DNA of 64,000 bases from Brevibacillus panacihumi W25. GTDB taxonomy: Bacteria > Bacillota > Bacilli > Brevibacillales > Brevibacillaceae. Numbering within the stretch: the first letter of the stretch is position 1; each line of letters begins with the position of its first letter. Positions 1-9,426 of this stretch are shown one piece after another. The stretch spans positions 496,001 through 560,000 of the forward strand of contig NZ_KI629782.1 of NCBI RefSeq assembly GCF_000503775.1, written 5' to 3'. A program made the translations under genes and the position numbers. The notes under the pieces are model-generated. The model saw nothing but the letters and a program-made list of their open reading frames with translations, did not search any database and was not told where the DNA came from.

Positions 1-201
1 TTCTGTCGGCATCGAGTACTTGTACCGTCCATCGGGCAGCGGCACCTTTACGAGATGCAGCTCCTTAATGTCGCGAGAAACCGTCGCCTGGGTGACGGAG
101 TATCCTGCTGCCCGCAAACGCTCCACGAGTTCATCCTGTGTCTCTACTTCTTCGCTGTTGATGATGTCACGAATTCGGATATGACGTTGCCCTTTGTTCA
201 T
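1..201 (-). CDS. argR: Arginine repressor ArgR/AhrC, N-terminal part (runs off the window)
   Basis: The 67 codons read from ATG at 201 to the window edge match the winged-helix DNA-binding half of ArgR/AhrC. The start [14 protein letters not shown], the segment [20 protein letters not shown] and the recognition helix [14 protein letters not shown] are all present, followed by the [10 protein letters not shown] linker. The family represses arginine biosynthesis and activates arginine catabolism as an arginine-bound hexamer. The C-terminal arginine-binding domain lies outside the window. The gene sits 6 bp downstream of nadK, in the usual dxs-tlyA-nadK-argR order, and is probably co-transcribed with nadK. 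Confidence 0.9.
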   Translation of the reverse strand, partial: MNKGQRHIRIRDIINSEEVETQDELVERLRAAGYSVTQATVSRDIKELHLVKVPLPDGRYKYSMPTE

Positions 202-207
202 TGTGAA

Positions 208-1065
208 TTACTCCCATTCTCCTTGAAATTTCGTGCGAATCGCCTCAAAAAAGCCACTTTTATTCAGCTTGATCAACGGCGTGCTGTACGGGGATTTGCG
301 GATGTAGATCTGGTCCCCTCCCTCCAAGCGGTAGCCCAATTGCCCATCGATGGATAGTCCCATTTTCTGGTGGATGGCATCAACCTCGACCCGAATGGTC
401 TCATCCCCGTTAAAAATCATCGGCCTTGCCGTCAGAGAATGCGGCGCTACAGGCGTCAGCAGGAGCATGTCTACATTGGGCGCAACGATTGGACCGCCTG
501 CCGACAAGGAATACGCTGTGGAGCCCGTCGGCGTCGAAACAATGACACCGTCGCCGCTAAATGTCGCTACATATGAATCATTGAGGTAGACGGCACACTG
601 AATAATCCGGCAAAAGGAGCCTTTCGCGATACCGATATCGTTCATGGCTGTGTACTTCCCGAGCGCATGTCCCTTGCGTATCAACGTCGCTTCCAGCATC
701 ATGCGTTCTTCAATCGCGTATTGGCCCGACAACAGATTATCTACTGCATGAGGCAGGTTGTCCGGCTCAGCCTCTGATAAAAAGCCCAACGTCCCCAAAT
801 TGATACCAAGAATCGGTACCGAAAGACCGGCAAGCTTGCGGGCGATTCCGAGCAAGGTCCCATCCCCGCCAAGCACACATATCAAAGCAGCGCGCTTGCC
901 AATCTCCTCTACAGTCATGCCCAGCTCCGGTCTTCCTACGTCAGAGGCTACGCTTTCATCCAGTAACACCTGTGCTCCGCGGATTTCGAGGAGGTAAAGA
1001 AGCTCTCTGGCCACGATCCGGGCCTCAGGCTTTCCTTTATTTACGATGATTCCGATATTCTTCAC
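208..1065 (-). CDS. nadK: NAD kinase
   Basis: ATP-dependent phosphorylation of NAD+ to NADP+ in the cytosol. The 285-residue product has the GGDGT nucleotide motif (about residues 66-70) and the second family block PTGSTAYSLSAGG. The usual NE pair of the active site is ND here (AMNDIGI), a conservative change. I chose GTG at 1065 because a GGGGTGG Shine-Dalgarno stands just upstream and the protein then begins VKNIGIIVNKG, as in relatives. An upstream ATG would add 19 residues with no ribosome site. The gene lies between tlyA and argR, but a strong hairpin terminator (1124-1162) separates it from tlyA, so nadK-argR may have its own promoter. Confidence 0.9.
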   Translation of the reverse strand: MKNIGIIVNKGKPEARIVARELLYLLEIRGAQVLLDESVASDVGRPELGMTVEEIGKRAALICVLGGDGTLLGIARKLAGLSVPILGINLGTLGFLSEAEPDNLPHAVDNLLSGQYAIEERMMLEATLIRKGHALGKYTAMNDIGIAKGSFCRIIQCAVYLNDSYVATFSGDGVIVSTPTGSTAYSLSAGGPIVAPNVDMLLLTPVAPHSLTARPMIFNGDETIRVEVDAIHQKMGLSIDGQLGYRLEGGDQIYIRKSPYSTPLIKLNKSGFFEAIRTKFQGEWE

Positions 1066-1123
1066 ATGGCCCACCCCAAACTGGTTGGAAATCCTTATAC
1101 AAGTATACAACTTCTTATGCATA

Positions 1124-1162
1124 AATAAAAAGCCTCGATCGAGACAAAAAACTCGAGGCTTC
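1124..1162 (-). terminator. Rho-independent terminator after tlyA
   Basis: On the minus strand a perfect stem AAGCCTCGA/TCGAGGCTT (1153-1161 and 1130-1138) is followed by TTTTTATTT. It lies 14 bp past the tlyA stop and before the nadK start, so it should limit read-through from dxs-tlyA. Confidence 0.8.
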
Positions 1163-1175
1163 CATGTTTTTTCTT

Positions 1176-1994
1176 TTATTTCAATGTTTCATGCGCGGTG
1201 CGCACCACTTGGGCTACGCAATCCAGCCAGGCTGGCTCATCCATACCACCTGTATTTTTTTGCAGATGCATCACGAACTCGATGTTCCCTTCTCCTCCCG
1301 TGATGGGCGAGAAGTCCAAGCCGCGCAAGGAAAAACCAAGTCCCAAGGCGAACTGGCCGATGTCTGCCAGGACGGCCTGGTGAATCGCAGGGTCGCGGAC
1401 GATGCCGTTTTTCCCTACATTTTCTTTCCCCGCTTCAAACTGCGGTTTGACCAATGCGACGACATCGCCATTCTCCTGCAAAAAACGGTACAGCACAGGC
1501 AGAATAATTTTTAGCGAGATAAATGAAACGTCAATGGATGCGGAATCCGGTCTCTCGTGCTCAAAAGACTCGGGGTCCAGGTGACGAAAATTGGTTCTCT
1601 CCATTACTACGACCCGCTCGTCCTGCCGAAGACTCCAGGCAAGCTGTCCGTACCCGACATCGATGGCATACACGCGACGTGCGCCATGCTGCAGGGCACA
1701 ATCGGTAAATCCTCCCGTCGAAGCCCCGATGTCCATCATCACGCGATTGCTCATATCGATGCCAAATACCCGCAATGCCTTTTCCAGCTTGAGGCCTCCC
1801 CGGCTGACGTAAGGATGCACTTCGCCTTTTACCGTAATAGCGGCATCCTCCGCAATCTTCGTCCCCGGTTTGTCGCATCGCTCGCCTGCAACCTGCACGA
1901 GTCCAGCCATGACTGCTGCTTTTGCTTTTTCACGGGTTTCGTAATGTCCGCGTTCGACGAGAAGGACATCCAGTCGTTCCTTCCTTACACTCAT
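1176..1994 (-). CDS. tlyA: TlyA-family rRNA (cytidine-2'-O)-methyltransferase (YqxC)
   Basis: The 272-residue protein has an N-terminal S4 RNA-binding domain (about residues 5-60), the linker [10 protein letters not shown], and a Rossmann methyltransferase fold with the SAM motif [14 protein letters not shown] (88-101) and the later block [15 protein letters not shown]. Characterised TlyA proteins methylate ribose in 16S/23S rRNA and affect capreomycin sensitivity. Some Bacillales members were once annotated as haemolysins. The ATG overlaps the dxs stop (ATGA), implying translational coupling. The exact target nucleotide in this organism is inferred from the family. Confidence 0.9.
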   Translation of the reverse strand: MSVRKERLDVLLVERGHYETREKAKAAVMAGLVQVAGERCDKPGTKIAEDAAITVKGEVHPYVSRGGLKLEKALRVFGIDMSNRVMMDIGASTGGFTDCALQHGARRVYAIDVGYGQLAWSLRQDERVVVMERTNFRHLDPESFEHERPDSASIDVSFISLKIILPVLYRFLQENGDVVALVKPQFEAGKENVGKNGIVRDPAIHQAVLADIGQFALGLGFSLRGLDFSPITGGEGNIEFVMHLQKNTGGMDEPAWLDCVAQVVRTAHETLK

Positions 1995-3877
1995 GCTTCC
2001 ACAACGCCTTTCGTCACAGGCATCCAGGCGCGAGTACGGGCCGCGATATTCTCAGCTGTCAGTCCTACTTCATTGCGCTGTTCCTTCACACTGCCGTGCT
2101 CCACGAAATAATCCGGAACACCTACGATTTGAACAGGGACATCATGGTAGCCCGCTTGTGCGAGGTACTCGACGACAGCACTTCCGAAGCCGCCCATCTC
2201 GGCGCCTTCCTCTACGGTGATGATCTTGTACCCTTCCTGTGCCAGACGGGACAGCAGTTCTTCATCCAACGGCTTGCAGAAGCGCGCGTTGACCAGCATC
2301 GGGTGGATGCCTTCTCGATGCAGCTGCTCGACCGCCTGCTCGGCGATTTCGTATATATGTCCAAAAGCCAAAATGGCGACATGCTTGCCCTCTGTCACGA
2401 TCTCTGCCTTCCCAATCGGCAATGGATGCAGTTCCTCATCCAATTCGACACCGCGTACCGGCAGACGTGGATAGCGGTATGAGATCGGTCCGTCTTCATA
2501 TAACGATGCCGTCTTCATCATCAAGCGCAATTCATTTTCATCTTTTGGCGCCATAATGACCATGTTGGGGACGGTGCGCATGAAAGCGATGTCGTACATC
2601 CCCTGATGCGTCTCGCCGTCAGCTCCTACCAGACCCGCCCGATCGACTGCAAACACGACATTCAGCTTCTGCCGCGCCACGTCGTGAATCAACTGATCAT
2701 ACGCGCGCTGCAAGAAGGTCGAATAGATCGCCAGGACGGGCTTTAAGCCCTGCGTAGCAAGCGCCGCCGCAAATGTACAAGCGTGTTGTTCGGCAATTCC
2801 GACGTCAAAGAGGCGGTCGGGATATTTTTCCCCGAATGGGATCAGTCCGGAACCCGCAGGCATGGCAGGTGTTACCGCCACGAGCCGATCATCCTCTTGT
2901 GCCAGGCGAATCATGGTCTCTGAAAAGACTGAGGTGTAGGTCGGAGCGGATTTGGCCGTATCACCAGATTCAATCTTGTAGGTGCCGACCCCGTGAAACT
3001 TGACGGAATCCGCTTCTGCAGGCGCATAGCCTTTGCCTTTTTTGGTGATGGCGTGAATCAATACCGGCCCTTTGTTTTGTTTGGCGATTTTCATCGTCTC
3101 CAGGAGCAGCTCCATGTTGTGTCCGTCGATGGGCCCGATATAGGTGAAGCCCAGCTCTTCAAAAAGGACACCGGAGACGAGCAGATACTTCATGCTGTCT
3201 TTGAAGCGTTCTGCCAGATTCATCAGTTTTCCGCCTACAGCAGGGACCGATTTGATCCAATGGCCCAGTTCGCCTTTTGCCCACTGATAATTCTGAGCCG
3301 AACGCAATTTCCCCAAATAATTATGCAAAGCCCCTACGTTGGGAGCGATGGACATTTCATTGTCGTTTAATACCACGATGACATTTTTTTGCTCATGCCC
3401 GATGTGGTTCAAGGCCTCGAGGGCCATTCCGCCTGTCAAGGCACCGTCCCCGATTACGGCGACGACGTGGTTTTTCTCTTTTTTCAGATCACGGGCCGTA
3501 GCCATCCCCATCGCAGCAGACAAAGACGTACTGCTGTGTCCCGTCTCCCATACGTCATGAGGGCTTTCGTTCATTTTTGGGAAACCGCACAAGCCTTTGT
3601 ACTGGCGCAAGGTCGGAAACATCTCGCGGCGGCCAGTCAACATCTTATGTACGTACGCCTGGTGGCCTACATCCCAAATCAGCTTATCCTTTGGGCTGTT
3701 GAAGGCATAGTGAAGAATCAGCGTCAGTTCGACCACGCCAAGGTTAGGTGCAAGATGTCCGCCTGTCTTGGAGAGGTTTTCTACGAGAAACTGACGGATT
3801 TCACCTGCGAGCGTATACAATTCTGGCAAGGTGCATTTTTTCAAATCCTGGGGATCATTTATTTTCGTAAGCAGCAT
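1991..3877 (-). CDS. dxs: 1-deoxy-D-xylulose-5-phosphate synthase
   Basis: First enzyme of the MEP isoprenoid pathway: a thiamine-diphosphate-dependent condensation of pyruvate with glyceraldehyde-3-phosphate. The 628-residue length is normal. Visible motifs are [13 protein letters not shown] (from 71), [10 protein letters not shown] (113-122), the thiamine-diphosphate site GDGALTGGM (143-151) and the transketolase pyrimidine block [15 protein letters not shown]. The ATG at 3877 follows a GAGGAA ribosome site. The stop overlaps tlyA. The upstream neighbour ispA uses the isoprenoid units this enzyme supplies, but a terminator and a 344-bp gap separate the two genes, so dxs-tlyA probably has its own promoter. 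Confidence 0.96.
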   Translation of the reverse strand: MLLTKINDPQDLKKCTLPELYTLAGEIRQFLVENLSKTGGHLAPNLGVVELTLILHYAFNSPKDKLIWDVGHQAYVHKMLTGRREMFPTLRQYKGLCGFPKMNESPHDVWETGHSSTSLSAAMGMATARDLKKEKNHVVAVIGDGALTGGMALEALNHIGHEQKNVIVVLNDNEMSIAPNVGALHNYLGKLRSAQNYQWAKGELGHWIKSVPAVGGKLMNLAERFKDSMKYLLVSGVLFEELGFTYIGPIDGHNMELLLETMKIAKQNKGPVLIHAITKKGKGYAPAEADSVKFHGVGTYKIESGDTAKSAPTYTSVFSETMIRLAQEDDRLVAVTPAMPAGSGLIPFGEKYPDRLFDVGIAEQHACTFAAALATQGLKPVLAIYSTFLQRAYDQLIHDVARQKLNVVFAVDRAGLVGADGETHQGMYDIAFMRTVPNMVIMAPKDENELRLMMKTASLYEDGPISYRYPRLPVRGVELDEELHPLPIGKAEIVTEGKHVAILAFGHIYEIAEQAVEQLHREGIHPMLVNARFCKPLDEELLSRLAQEGYKIITVEEGAEMGGFGSAVVEYLAQAGYHDVPVQIVGVPDYFVEHGSVKEQRNEVGLTAENIAARTRAWMPVTKGVVEA

Positions 3878-4221
3878 TGGGTATTCCTCACTTTCAACTG
3901 GTTGCTTCTCCGGTGATTCGGCATGCTGCGATCCAATTTATCCTGCTCATGCAAAAAGGGCTCCGCCTTTAGGGCAATGCCACTGGATTTTTTTCTTGAA
4001 TCAGCTTGATTCATTATAACGGTTTCTTATCAAAAACACCACTTTTCCTCGTTTGAGGGATATCAATTTCTAATATATGTAAATATCTTTATAGAGATGT
4101 GGCTTTATGTTGTATTACGGTTTGCCGAATCTCCTTGTTACAAATCATCTGGGCTGTCACGCTTGTCTATCCTGAAAAAAGCTGGCTCTCCCATGAAGGA
4201 ATCCAGCTTTTCTTTCGTCTG
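3878..4221. other. 344-bp intergenic region between ispA and dxs
   Basis: No coding sequence was recognised. It holds the ispA terminator (4175-4214). On the minus strand a TATAAT hexamer (4018-4013) lies about 135 bp upstream of dxs, without a clear -35. Directly downstream of it is the 15-bp palindrome GAATCAGCTTGATTC (3998-4012), a possible operator or leader hairpin. The rest of the leader is unexplained. Confidence 0.4.
4175..4214 (-). terminator. Rho-independent terminator after ispA
   Basis: Minus-strand stem AAAAGCTGG/CCAGCTTTT (arms at 4203-4211 and 4177-4185), followed by further T residues. It begins within 10 bp of the ispA stop and closes the xseA-xseB-ispA unit. Confidence 0.85.
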
Positions 4222-5121
4222 TTATTTCGTTCGGTTCTTGACATAGTCCGCCAGGGGCATCAGTGCCGAATGCTGTAGTCCAACTTCGGCGAGAGCTGTT
4301 TTGGCTTCCGTAATCAAGGCATCAAGCCGTTGCTTGGATTCTTCCAGGCCCAATAAAGACGGGTAGGTGGCTTTTTCCCGGTCGGCGTCGCTTCCTACTG
4401 CCTTGCCCAGCTGCTTCTCGTCACCCTCGACATTTAAAATATCGTCCTGAATCTGAAAAGCATGGCCGATACAAAATCCGTAATGTGTCAACGCCCTCAT
4501 TTGGCTCTCGTTTGCTTCCGCCAAATACCCGCCGCCGCGCAGTGCAGCAACCAGGAGATCTCCCGTTTTATGCTGATGAATATACTCGAGCTGCGTTAAA
4601 TCAAGCTTTTTTCCCTCGCCTTCGATGTCGGCCATTTGGCCTCCCACCATCCCGGTTGCACCAGCCCGCTTGCCCAACTCGGCGATCAGCTTTACTGTAG
4701 TCGTGGGCTGTACATCCGCGTTTGCCAAGTAGGACTCCGCTATTAAGGAAAAGGCCCGCGTCAAAAGCGCATCCCCTGCCAAGATCGCCGTCGCCTCGCC
4801 GAACATCTTGTGGTTTGTCGGCTTGCCGCGGCGCAGGTCGTCGTCATCCATCGCGGGCAAGTCATCGTGAATGAGCGAATACGTATGAATCATTTCGAGG
4901 GCGCAGGCAAAAGGAACGCCGCGCTCCAGCGGCTTTTCCAACGCCTCCAGCACCGCCAGGACAAGCATCGGGCGCAGACGTTTGCCTCCTGCCATGAGCG
5001 AGTATTTCATCGATTCGTACAAGGAAGCAGGTACCCCTTCTTTCTCCAAAGCTGGAACCAGATGCGTTTCAATATAGGCAGTCTTTTCTTCGAGGTAGGT
5101 ATGGAGAGAATCGACCATCAT
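4222..5121 (-). CDS. ispA: Polyprenyl (farnesyl/geranylgeranyl) diphosphate synthase
   Basis: Trans-isoprenyl diphosphate synthase of 299 residues, elongating dimethylallyl diphosphate with isopentenyl diphosphate. The first Asp-rich motif DDLPAMDDDD (86-95) is followed by LRRGK, and the second is DDILNVEGD (226-234). GGKRLRP (45-51) binds IPP. Chain length cannot be settled by eye, but the xseA-xseB-ispA-dxs setting is typical of the farnesyl diphosphate synthase of Bacillales. The ATG at 5121 overlaps the xseB stop (ATGATG), so the genes are coupled. A second in-frame ATG at 5118 is an alternative start. Confidence 0.93.
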   Translation of the reverse strand: MMVDSLHTYLEEKTAYIETHLVPALEKEGVPASLYESMKYSLMAGGKRLRPMLVLAVLEALEKPLERGVPFACALEMIHTYSLIHDDLPAMDDDDLRRGKPTNHKMFGEATAILAGDALLTRAFSLIAESYLANADVQPTTTVKLIAELGKRAGATGMVGGQMADIEGEGKKLDLTQLEYIHQHKTGDLLVAALRGGGYLAEANESQMRALTHYGFCIGHAFQIQDDILNVEGDEKQLGKAVGSDADREKATYPSLLGLEESKQRLDALITEAKTALAEVGLQHSALMPLADYVKNRTK

Positions 5122-5381
5122 GCTTCCCCTTCCAGACGAAACGCCTTTTGCTTTACTTGTCCGTCTTCTTCGACCAGTTGGGTGATCTTGGCTTCGATCG
5201 CCTCCAGCTTCTGGCCACAGATGCGGGACAGCGTTACTCCCTCCTGGTAGAGATGAATGGATTCCTCCAAGGGGATATCGCCCTCTTCCAGGCGCTGTAC
5301 GACCTCTTCCAATCGCTTCATTGCTTCTTCAAACGGCATGTCCATCTCTTCGGGGGACACGTCAGCTTTTTTGCGAGCCAT
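5118..5381 (-). CDS. xseB: Exodeoxyribonuclease VII small subunit
   Basis: The 87-residue acidic helical protein carries the family core MPFEEAMKRLEEVVQRLEEG followed by PLEESIHLYQEGV. Exonuclease VII degrades single-stranded DNA to oligonucleotides as a complex of one XseA with several XseB. The reading frame starts inside the 3' end of xseA (20-bp overlap) and ends on the ispA start, a tightly packed operon. The ribosome site GGGAGGAG precedes ATG at 5381. The N-terminal Lys-rich stretch and C-terminal tail are variable in the family. Confidence 0.93.
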   Translation of the reverse strand: MARKKADVSPEEMDMPFEEAMKRLEEVVQRLEEGDIPLEESIHLYQEGVTLSRICGQKLEAIEAKITQLVEEDGQVKQKAFRLEGEA

Positions 5382-6729
5382 TTTCTTTCTCCTCCCGCTC
5401 TATTCGTTCCACGCGCGCCGTAGCGCTGCCATCGCTTAATCGTACCATGAGCTCGTCTCCAGTGGCAAACTGCTCCACGGATTTCACCAGCTGATCTCCG
5501 GAATAAACCAGGGAAAAACCGCGCTGCATCACCTTCAATGGACTTACTGCATCCAGGTGGGCAAGACGGGAGGCGAATTCCAGCTTTTTTTGCTTCAATG
5601 CTGCGTTCATTCGCTCATCGAGGCGCAAACGCAGGGTAAGCACTTTCTCTCTTCGTTCCTTCACGTGGTCAGCCAGACGGTAGCGCCTGATCTGCTCTGC
5701 CAGCCGAATGTAGCGCTCCCTCCGCAGCCGCATGAGCTGACTCATGGCCTGTCTCATTCGCAACTTGGCCTGGTCAAGTCGCTGTGCCGCTTCCTCCAGC
5801 CTGCGCTGAGGCTGACGCATCGCATACGATTGAACAAGTCCCTGCAGGCGTTTCCGCTCCTGCAATACGTGCTGGCGCATCGCCCGATGGGTTCTCATCT
5901 CGAGCTGCTGGACGCGCTGCTGCCATTCCAGGTAATGGGGTACTGCCAGCTCCGCCGCAGCCGTCGGTGTTGCTGCACGAACATCTGCTACGAAATCGGC
6001 AATCGTCACATCAGTCTCGTGTCCCACCGCGGAAATCACGGGAATGGACGAGCTGGCAATCGCGCGTGCCACCCGCTCGTCATTGAATGCCCACAGTTCC
6101 TCAATCGAGCCTCCGCCGCGCCCTACGATCATGACATCGATGCCAGCAAGTCGGTTGAGATTGCGAATGCCATCGACAATAGAGTGCGGCGCCTCTACAC
6201 CCTGGACAATCGCAGGGGCCAAGACGATGTCTGCTTGCGGGTAACGGCGTCTGATGGTGATGCAGATGTCACGGATCGCCGCTCCTGTAGGAGAGGTGAC
6301 GACCCCGACCCGTTTGGGGAAACGCGGCAAAGGGCGCTTTCTTTCCACTGCGAACAAGCCTTCCTGGGCCAGCTTTTCCTTCAGCTGCTCAAAAGCCAGA
6401 TACAGCGAGCCGAGTCCGTCCGGCTGCATCTCTTTAGCATACAACTGATACGCCCCGTCCCGTTCAAATGCCGAGATGGAACCGCGCACAATCGCCTTGG
6501 TCCCGTTCTTGGGGAGGAAGCGCAGAAAGCGGTTGTAGCTGGCGAACATGACGACCTTCAGCCGTGACTGATCATCCTTGAGCGTAAAATACATATGTCC
6601 GCTGGAGTGGTGGGTAAAATTGGAAATTTCTCCTCTCACCCAAACGTCCTGCAAGTGCGGATCTCTCTCCAGCAGAAGCTTGATACTGCGATTTAGCTGA
6701 CTGACGGATAGGATATCTTGAATGGCCAT
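5362..6729 (-). CDS. xseA: Exodeoxyribonuclease VII large subunit
   Basis: Catalytic subunit of exonuclease VII (455 residues). An N-terminal OB-fold (about 15-100, with VWVRGEISNF and HMYFTLKD) is followed by the catalytic domain with RVGVVTSPTGAAIRDI, VGRGGGSIEELWAFNDE and ISAVGHETDVTIADFVAD, then a long coiled-coil and a short C-terminal part containing VMQRGFSLV. All family blocks are present. The ATG at 6729 has GGAAGGGG upstream. It is separated from folD by a strong terminator, so the xseA-xseB-ispA unit must have a promoter in the short 6730-6750 stretch or depend on read-through. Confidence 0.96.
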   Translation of the reverse strand: MAIQDILSVSQLNRSIKLLLERDPHLQDVWVRGEISNFTHHSSGHMYFTLKDDQSRLKVVMFASYNRFLRFLPKNGTKAIVRGSISAFERDGAYQLYAKEMQPDGLGSLYLAFEQLKEKLAQEGLFAVERKRPLPRFPKRVGVVTSPTGAAIRDICITIRRRYPQADIVLAPAIVQGVEAPHSIVDGIRNLNRLAGIDVMIVGRGGGSIEELWAFNDERVARAIASSSIPVISAVGHETDVTIADFVADVRAATPTAAAELAVPHYLEWQQRVQQLEMRTHRAMRQHVLQERKRLQGLVQSYAMRQPQRRLEEAAQRLDQAKLRMRQAMSQLMRLRRERYIRLAEQIRRYRLADHVKERREKVLTLRLRLDERMNAALKQKKLEFASRLAHLDAVSPLKVMQRGFSLVYSGDQLVKSVEQFATGDELMVRLSDGSATARVERIEREEKENGSQKS

Positions 6730-6749
6730 AAGCCCCTTCCCCCTCGACT

Positions 6750-6786
6750 GAAAACGGGAAATGGGTTTTCGACTCCCATTTCCCGG
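6750..6786 (-). terminator. Rho-independent terminator after folD
   Basis: Perfect 11-bp inverted repeat CGGGAAATGGG/CCCATTTCCCG (arms 6775-6785 and 6755-6765, 9-nt loop), followed by TTTT on the minus strand, 17 bp past the folD stop. Confidence 0.85.
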
Positions 6787-6802
6787 ATGATTGGTTCCCG
6801 AC

Positions 6803-7660
6803 TTATCTGCGTTTGGCCTGCTGCTTCGCGGCTTCTACCGTGTTCTTCAGAAGCATGGTGATGGTCATCGGACCGACTCCGCCCGGCACCGGCGTCAGAT
6901 AGCTGGCTGTCTCCTGGACCTCGTCAAACTTGACGTCCCCGACCAGCTTTCCGGCTTCATTGCGATTAACCCCAACGTCGATGACTACCGCACCGGGCTT
7001 CACATGTTCTTTGCCGATCATGTGAGCCTTCCCGGCTGCTACGACGAGAATATCCGCCATTTTGGTGAAGGATGGCAGATCCTTTGTACGCGAGTGGCAC
7101 ATCGTGACCGTAGCATTTTCACGCTGCAGCAGGAGCGAGACGGGTTTTCCGACAATGTTGCTGCGTCCGATCACGACGGCATGCTTGCCAGCGATCTCTG
7201 TTCCTGTGCGTTTGATCAATTCAATCACGCCATGGGGAGTACACGGAAGCAAGGTTTCCTTGCCGATCACCATATTCCCGACATTGATCGGGTGGAAACC
7301 ATCCACGTCCTTGCTCGGATCGATGGCATCCAAAACTGCCTCCTCCGAGATGTGGGACGGCAATGGCAATTGGACCAAAATCCCATTAACGTTCGGATTT
7401 TGATTCAATTGCTGGATGATTTCCAGAAGCTCCTCCTGTGTTGTAGCGGCATCCTTCAAAATGACCTCGGAATGAATGCCCACTTCCTCGCAGCCTTTTG
7501 ATTTCCCGCGCACATACGAGTGGGAAGCGGGATCTTCACCCACAAGAATGACGGTCAGGCCCGGTGTAATTCCCTGTTGTTTCAGTCCGGCGACTTCCTC
7601 TGCCAGTTCGGCTCGAATACTTTTCGCTACTTCTTTTCCTTGAAGAATGGTTGCAGGCAT
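6803..7660 (-). CDS. folD: Methylenetetrahydrofolate dehydrogenase/cyclohydrolase
   Basis: Bifunctional cytosolic enzyme interconverting 5,10-methylene-, 5,10-methenyl- and 10-formyl-tetrahydrofolate with NADP+. The 285-residue protein shows [15 protein letters not shown] with the catalytic Tyr49/Lys53 pair, [18 protein letters not shown], the nucleotide-binding [16 protein letters not shown] and the C-terminal signature PGGVGPMT. A probable sigma-A promoter lies 38-66 bp upstream and a terminator follows, so folD may be transcribed alone. Its one-carbon role links it to the glycine cleavage genes near 36-40 kb. Confidence 0.97.
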   Translation of the reverse strand: MPATILQGKEVAKSIRAELAEEVAGLKQQGITPGLTVILVGEDPASHSYVRGKSKGCEEVGIHSEVILKDAATTQEELLEIIQQLNQNPNVNGILVQLPLPSHISEEAVLDAIDPSKDVDGFHPINVGNMVIGKETLLPCTPHGVIELIKRTGTEIAGKHAVVIGRSNIVGKPVSLLLQRENATVTMCHSRTKDLPSFTKMADILVVAAGKAHMIGKEHVKPGAVVIDVGVNRNEAGKLVGDVKFDEVQETASYLTPVPGGVGPMTITMLLKNTVEAAKQQAKRR

Positions 7661-7697
7661 GGAGAAATAGCCTCCTTCTATAAACGTCGATACCTTA

Positions 7698-7726
7698 AGT
7701 GTAGCGATTTGACAAACTACTGTAAA
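7698..7726 (-). promoter_or_regulatory. Candidate sigma-A promoter of folD
   Basis: Minus strand: -35 TTTACA (7726-7721), 17-bp spacer, -10 TACACT (7703-7698). Predicted start near 7691, about 30 nt before the folD ATG. Confidence 0.5.
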
Positions 7727-7748
7727 GGCGAAATATAAATGTTTAAGA

Positions 7749-8711
7749 TTAATTATTGTTCGCCTTTTGCTTCATCCAGCCGAGCATGGCCACACCGTAC
7801 GCATTGTCTCCGGAGTATACCGGATCGCAGAAGTACAGCTTGGCTTTCACTGCGGGATGCTCGAGACGTTTGATCAATCGCTCTCGCATGTACTGGTTGG
7901 CTGCCACGCCTCCGACGATCAGAATGTCGCTGGGCAAGCCTTTTTCGATCGCATTGCGCAAAGCCTTTTCCAAGGTGTTGGCGATGCACTGTTCCGTCGC
8001 CCTCGCAATTTGCGCCTGACTCGCATTTCCTGCTTCTATAGCCCGTAGAAGGGAGGCTTCTGGTCCCGAGAAGCTGAAGGTAAGCCCTTCTACTGATGAG
8101 GAGACGCGGAATTCTCCTTCTGCCTGCTTCGCTAACTCCTCGATCTGCGGACCAGCTGGAAAGGACATGCCCATCGCTACGCCGATCCGGTCCACCAGTT
8201 GGCCTGCATGCAGGTCAATGGTTCCTCCCACCTTCTCGATCGCATAACCGGATGCTTGCCGTTCACATAACAGGATTTCGCTCGTCCCCCCTGAGAGGTG
8301 CACGGCCAAAAAACGATCCTGGGCGGGACGCTCTTGAGCCGTGTACTCTCCTGCCGCAATATGTCCTTCCTGGTGAGTCGTCAAGTAAAGCGGCACCTTT
8401 AAGTAGATGGAAAGCGATTTGGCCAACCCTTCTCCAACCTTGAAGACAGGCATGTATGACTGGTCCACTGGACGGGGCTTTTCACTTACGCAAACCGCGA
8501 CGATCTCATGCTCTTCCCATCTCAACTGCTCGCTTAGCTCTGGCAGGTTCATCACATGCTGAAAGACGGCTTCGGATTGTTGCAGACCGCGTTTTCCCTC
8601 CTTTACCTTCAGGAGGCGTTTTGCTTCTGCGACAATCCGGCCGTCTTCCCGAGCCAGGCAGAGTGATGTCCGGTAATTGCTTGTATCTATGCCCAACAAT
8701 ACCTTCGTCAT
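7749..8711 (-). CDS. TsaD/Kae1-like paralogue (ASKHA fold, peptidase M22-type), function unknown
   Basis: This 320-residue protein has the Kae1/TsaD fold signature but differs from the canonical tRNA-threonylcarbamoyl transferase. Retained are the metal-type pair in [16 protein letters not shown], the phosphate loop VGGVAAN and a late SGDN resembling the TsaD CTDN aspartate. Changed are the N-terminal ETSCDET block (here DTSNYRT), the GPGL loop (here KVGEGL after a longer [10 protein letters not shown] insertion) and SGGHT (here SGGTS). Relatives occur in Bacillales as 'O-sialoglycoprotein endopeptidase'-like proteins. The real tsaD is expected elsewhere in the genome. It lies 18 bp downstream of nusB. 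A t6A-related, chaperone-like or metabolite-kinase role cannot be told apart here. Confidence 0.7.
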   Translation of the reverse strand: MTKVLLGIDTSNYRTSLCLAREDGRIVAEAKRLLKVKEGKRGLQQSEAVFQHVMNLPELSEQLRWEEHEIVAVCVSEKPRPVDQSYMPVFKVGEGLAKSLSIYLKVPLYLTTHQEGHIAAGEYTAQERPAQDRFLAVHLSGGTSEILLCERQASGYAIEKVGGTIDLHAGQLVDRIGVAMGMSFPAGPQIEELAKQAEGEFRVSSSVEGLTFSFSGPEASLLRAIEAGNASQAQIARATEQCIANTLEKALRNAIEKGLPSDILIVGGVAANQYMRERLIKRLEHPAVKAKLYFCDPVYSGDNAYGVAMLGWMKQKANNN

Positions 8712-8728
8712 CCTAGTATCCCCTGCCT

Positions 8729-9133
8729 TTATGCCTGCGCTGTTTCACGAGCATGCAGGAAGCTGGACAAAACGCCGTTGATATAACGATGGGATTGCTC
8801 GTCACTGAAGAGCTTAGCAATCTCAATCGCTTCATTCATGACGACCTTGTCCGGCGTTTGCTCTTCAAACATGATCTCAAAAAAAGCAAGACGCAGAATC
8901 GCGCGGTCTACGTTGGCAATCCGCTCCAGCTTCCAGCCGCGCAGATACTTTTTAATTTCGTCGTCAATTTCATTCTGGTTCCGGATCACGCCGTCCAGCA
9001 AATACCGCAAAAACGTGGTATCCTCCTGTGAGTCCTCCATGACCAGTGCAACTGCTTCATTCAGCGGGACTTCTGCCATATCGATCTGAAACAGGCATTG
9101 GACTGCTTTTTCTCGTGCTGTTCTACGCTTCAT
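8729..9133 (-). CDS. nusB: Transcription antitermination factor NusB
   Basis: All-helical RNA-binding protein that, with S10, joins the antitermination complex on rRNA leaders. The 134-residue product begins MKRRTAREKAVQCLFQID, a typical NusB start, and ends with the conserved VVMNEAIEIAKLFSDEQSHRYINGVL region split over about residues 90-120. I chose ATG at 9133 because AGGTG sits 6 bp upstream. A GTG at 9142 lies within that ribosome site. It follows the yqhY/amaP/DUF2273 genes as in related genomes. Confidence 0.94.
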   Translation of the reverse strand: MKRRTAREKAVQCLFQIDMAEVPLNEAVALVMEDSQEDTTFLRYLLDGVIRNQNEIDDEIKKYLRGWKLERIANVDRAILRLAFFEIMFEEQTPDKVVMNEAIEIAKLFSDEQSHRYINGVLSSFLHARETAQA

Positions 9134-9201
9134 TTCTTTCACCTGCTCATTAAAGTGAGTGTGGGAGCAGACCAGCCCTGATCATGACTCCCGCGCCGAT
9201 G

Positions 9202-9414
9202 TCACCGAAATTTTCCAGGAAGAATCCGATCGAGGATTTCCCGCAGATCTTCCTTGTGATCCAGTTTGCGGCCTATGTAATATCCGGTTCCGATAAACAC
9301 GACAAACACCAGTGTATCCCAAAAACCGACGATTAGGTAGATGATACCGAAAAAAATACCGGCCAAGATCCCCAATAGCTTCCCCTTATGCTCCCACAAC
9401 AACTCCCAGATCAT
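9202..9414 (-). CDS. DUF2273 small membrane protein
   Basis: A 70-residue protein with two closely spaced hydrophobic segments (about 14-32 and 36-49) and a charged C-terminal tail GRKLDHKEDLREILDRIL. This is the pattern of DUF2273 proteins that accompany AmaP and Asp23. It is inferred to be part of an envelope-associated Asp23/AmaP assembly. ATG at 9414 is preferred because AAGGTG stands 7 bp upstream, and the nearby GTG overlaps that site. The gene begins 12 bp after the amaP stop. Confidence 0.8.
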   Translation of the reverse strand: MIWELLWEHKGKLLGILAGIFFGIIYLIVGFWDTLVFVVFIGTGYYIGRKLDHKEDLREILDRILPGKFR

Positions 9415-9426
9415 GGTGTTCACCTT

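Noticed and set aside
5557-6567. Open frame of 336 codons on the plus strand opposite xseA
   Set aside because: It lies antisense to a fully conserved gene, has no ribosome site and reads as low-complexity antisense translation.
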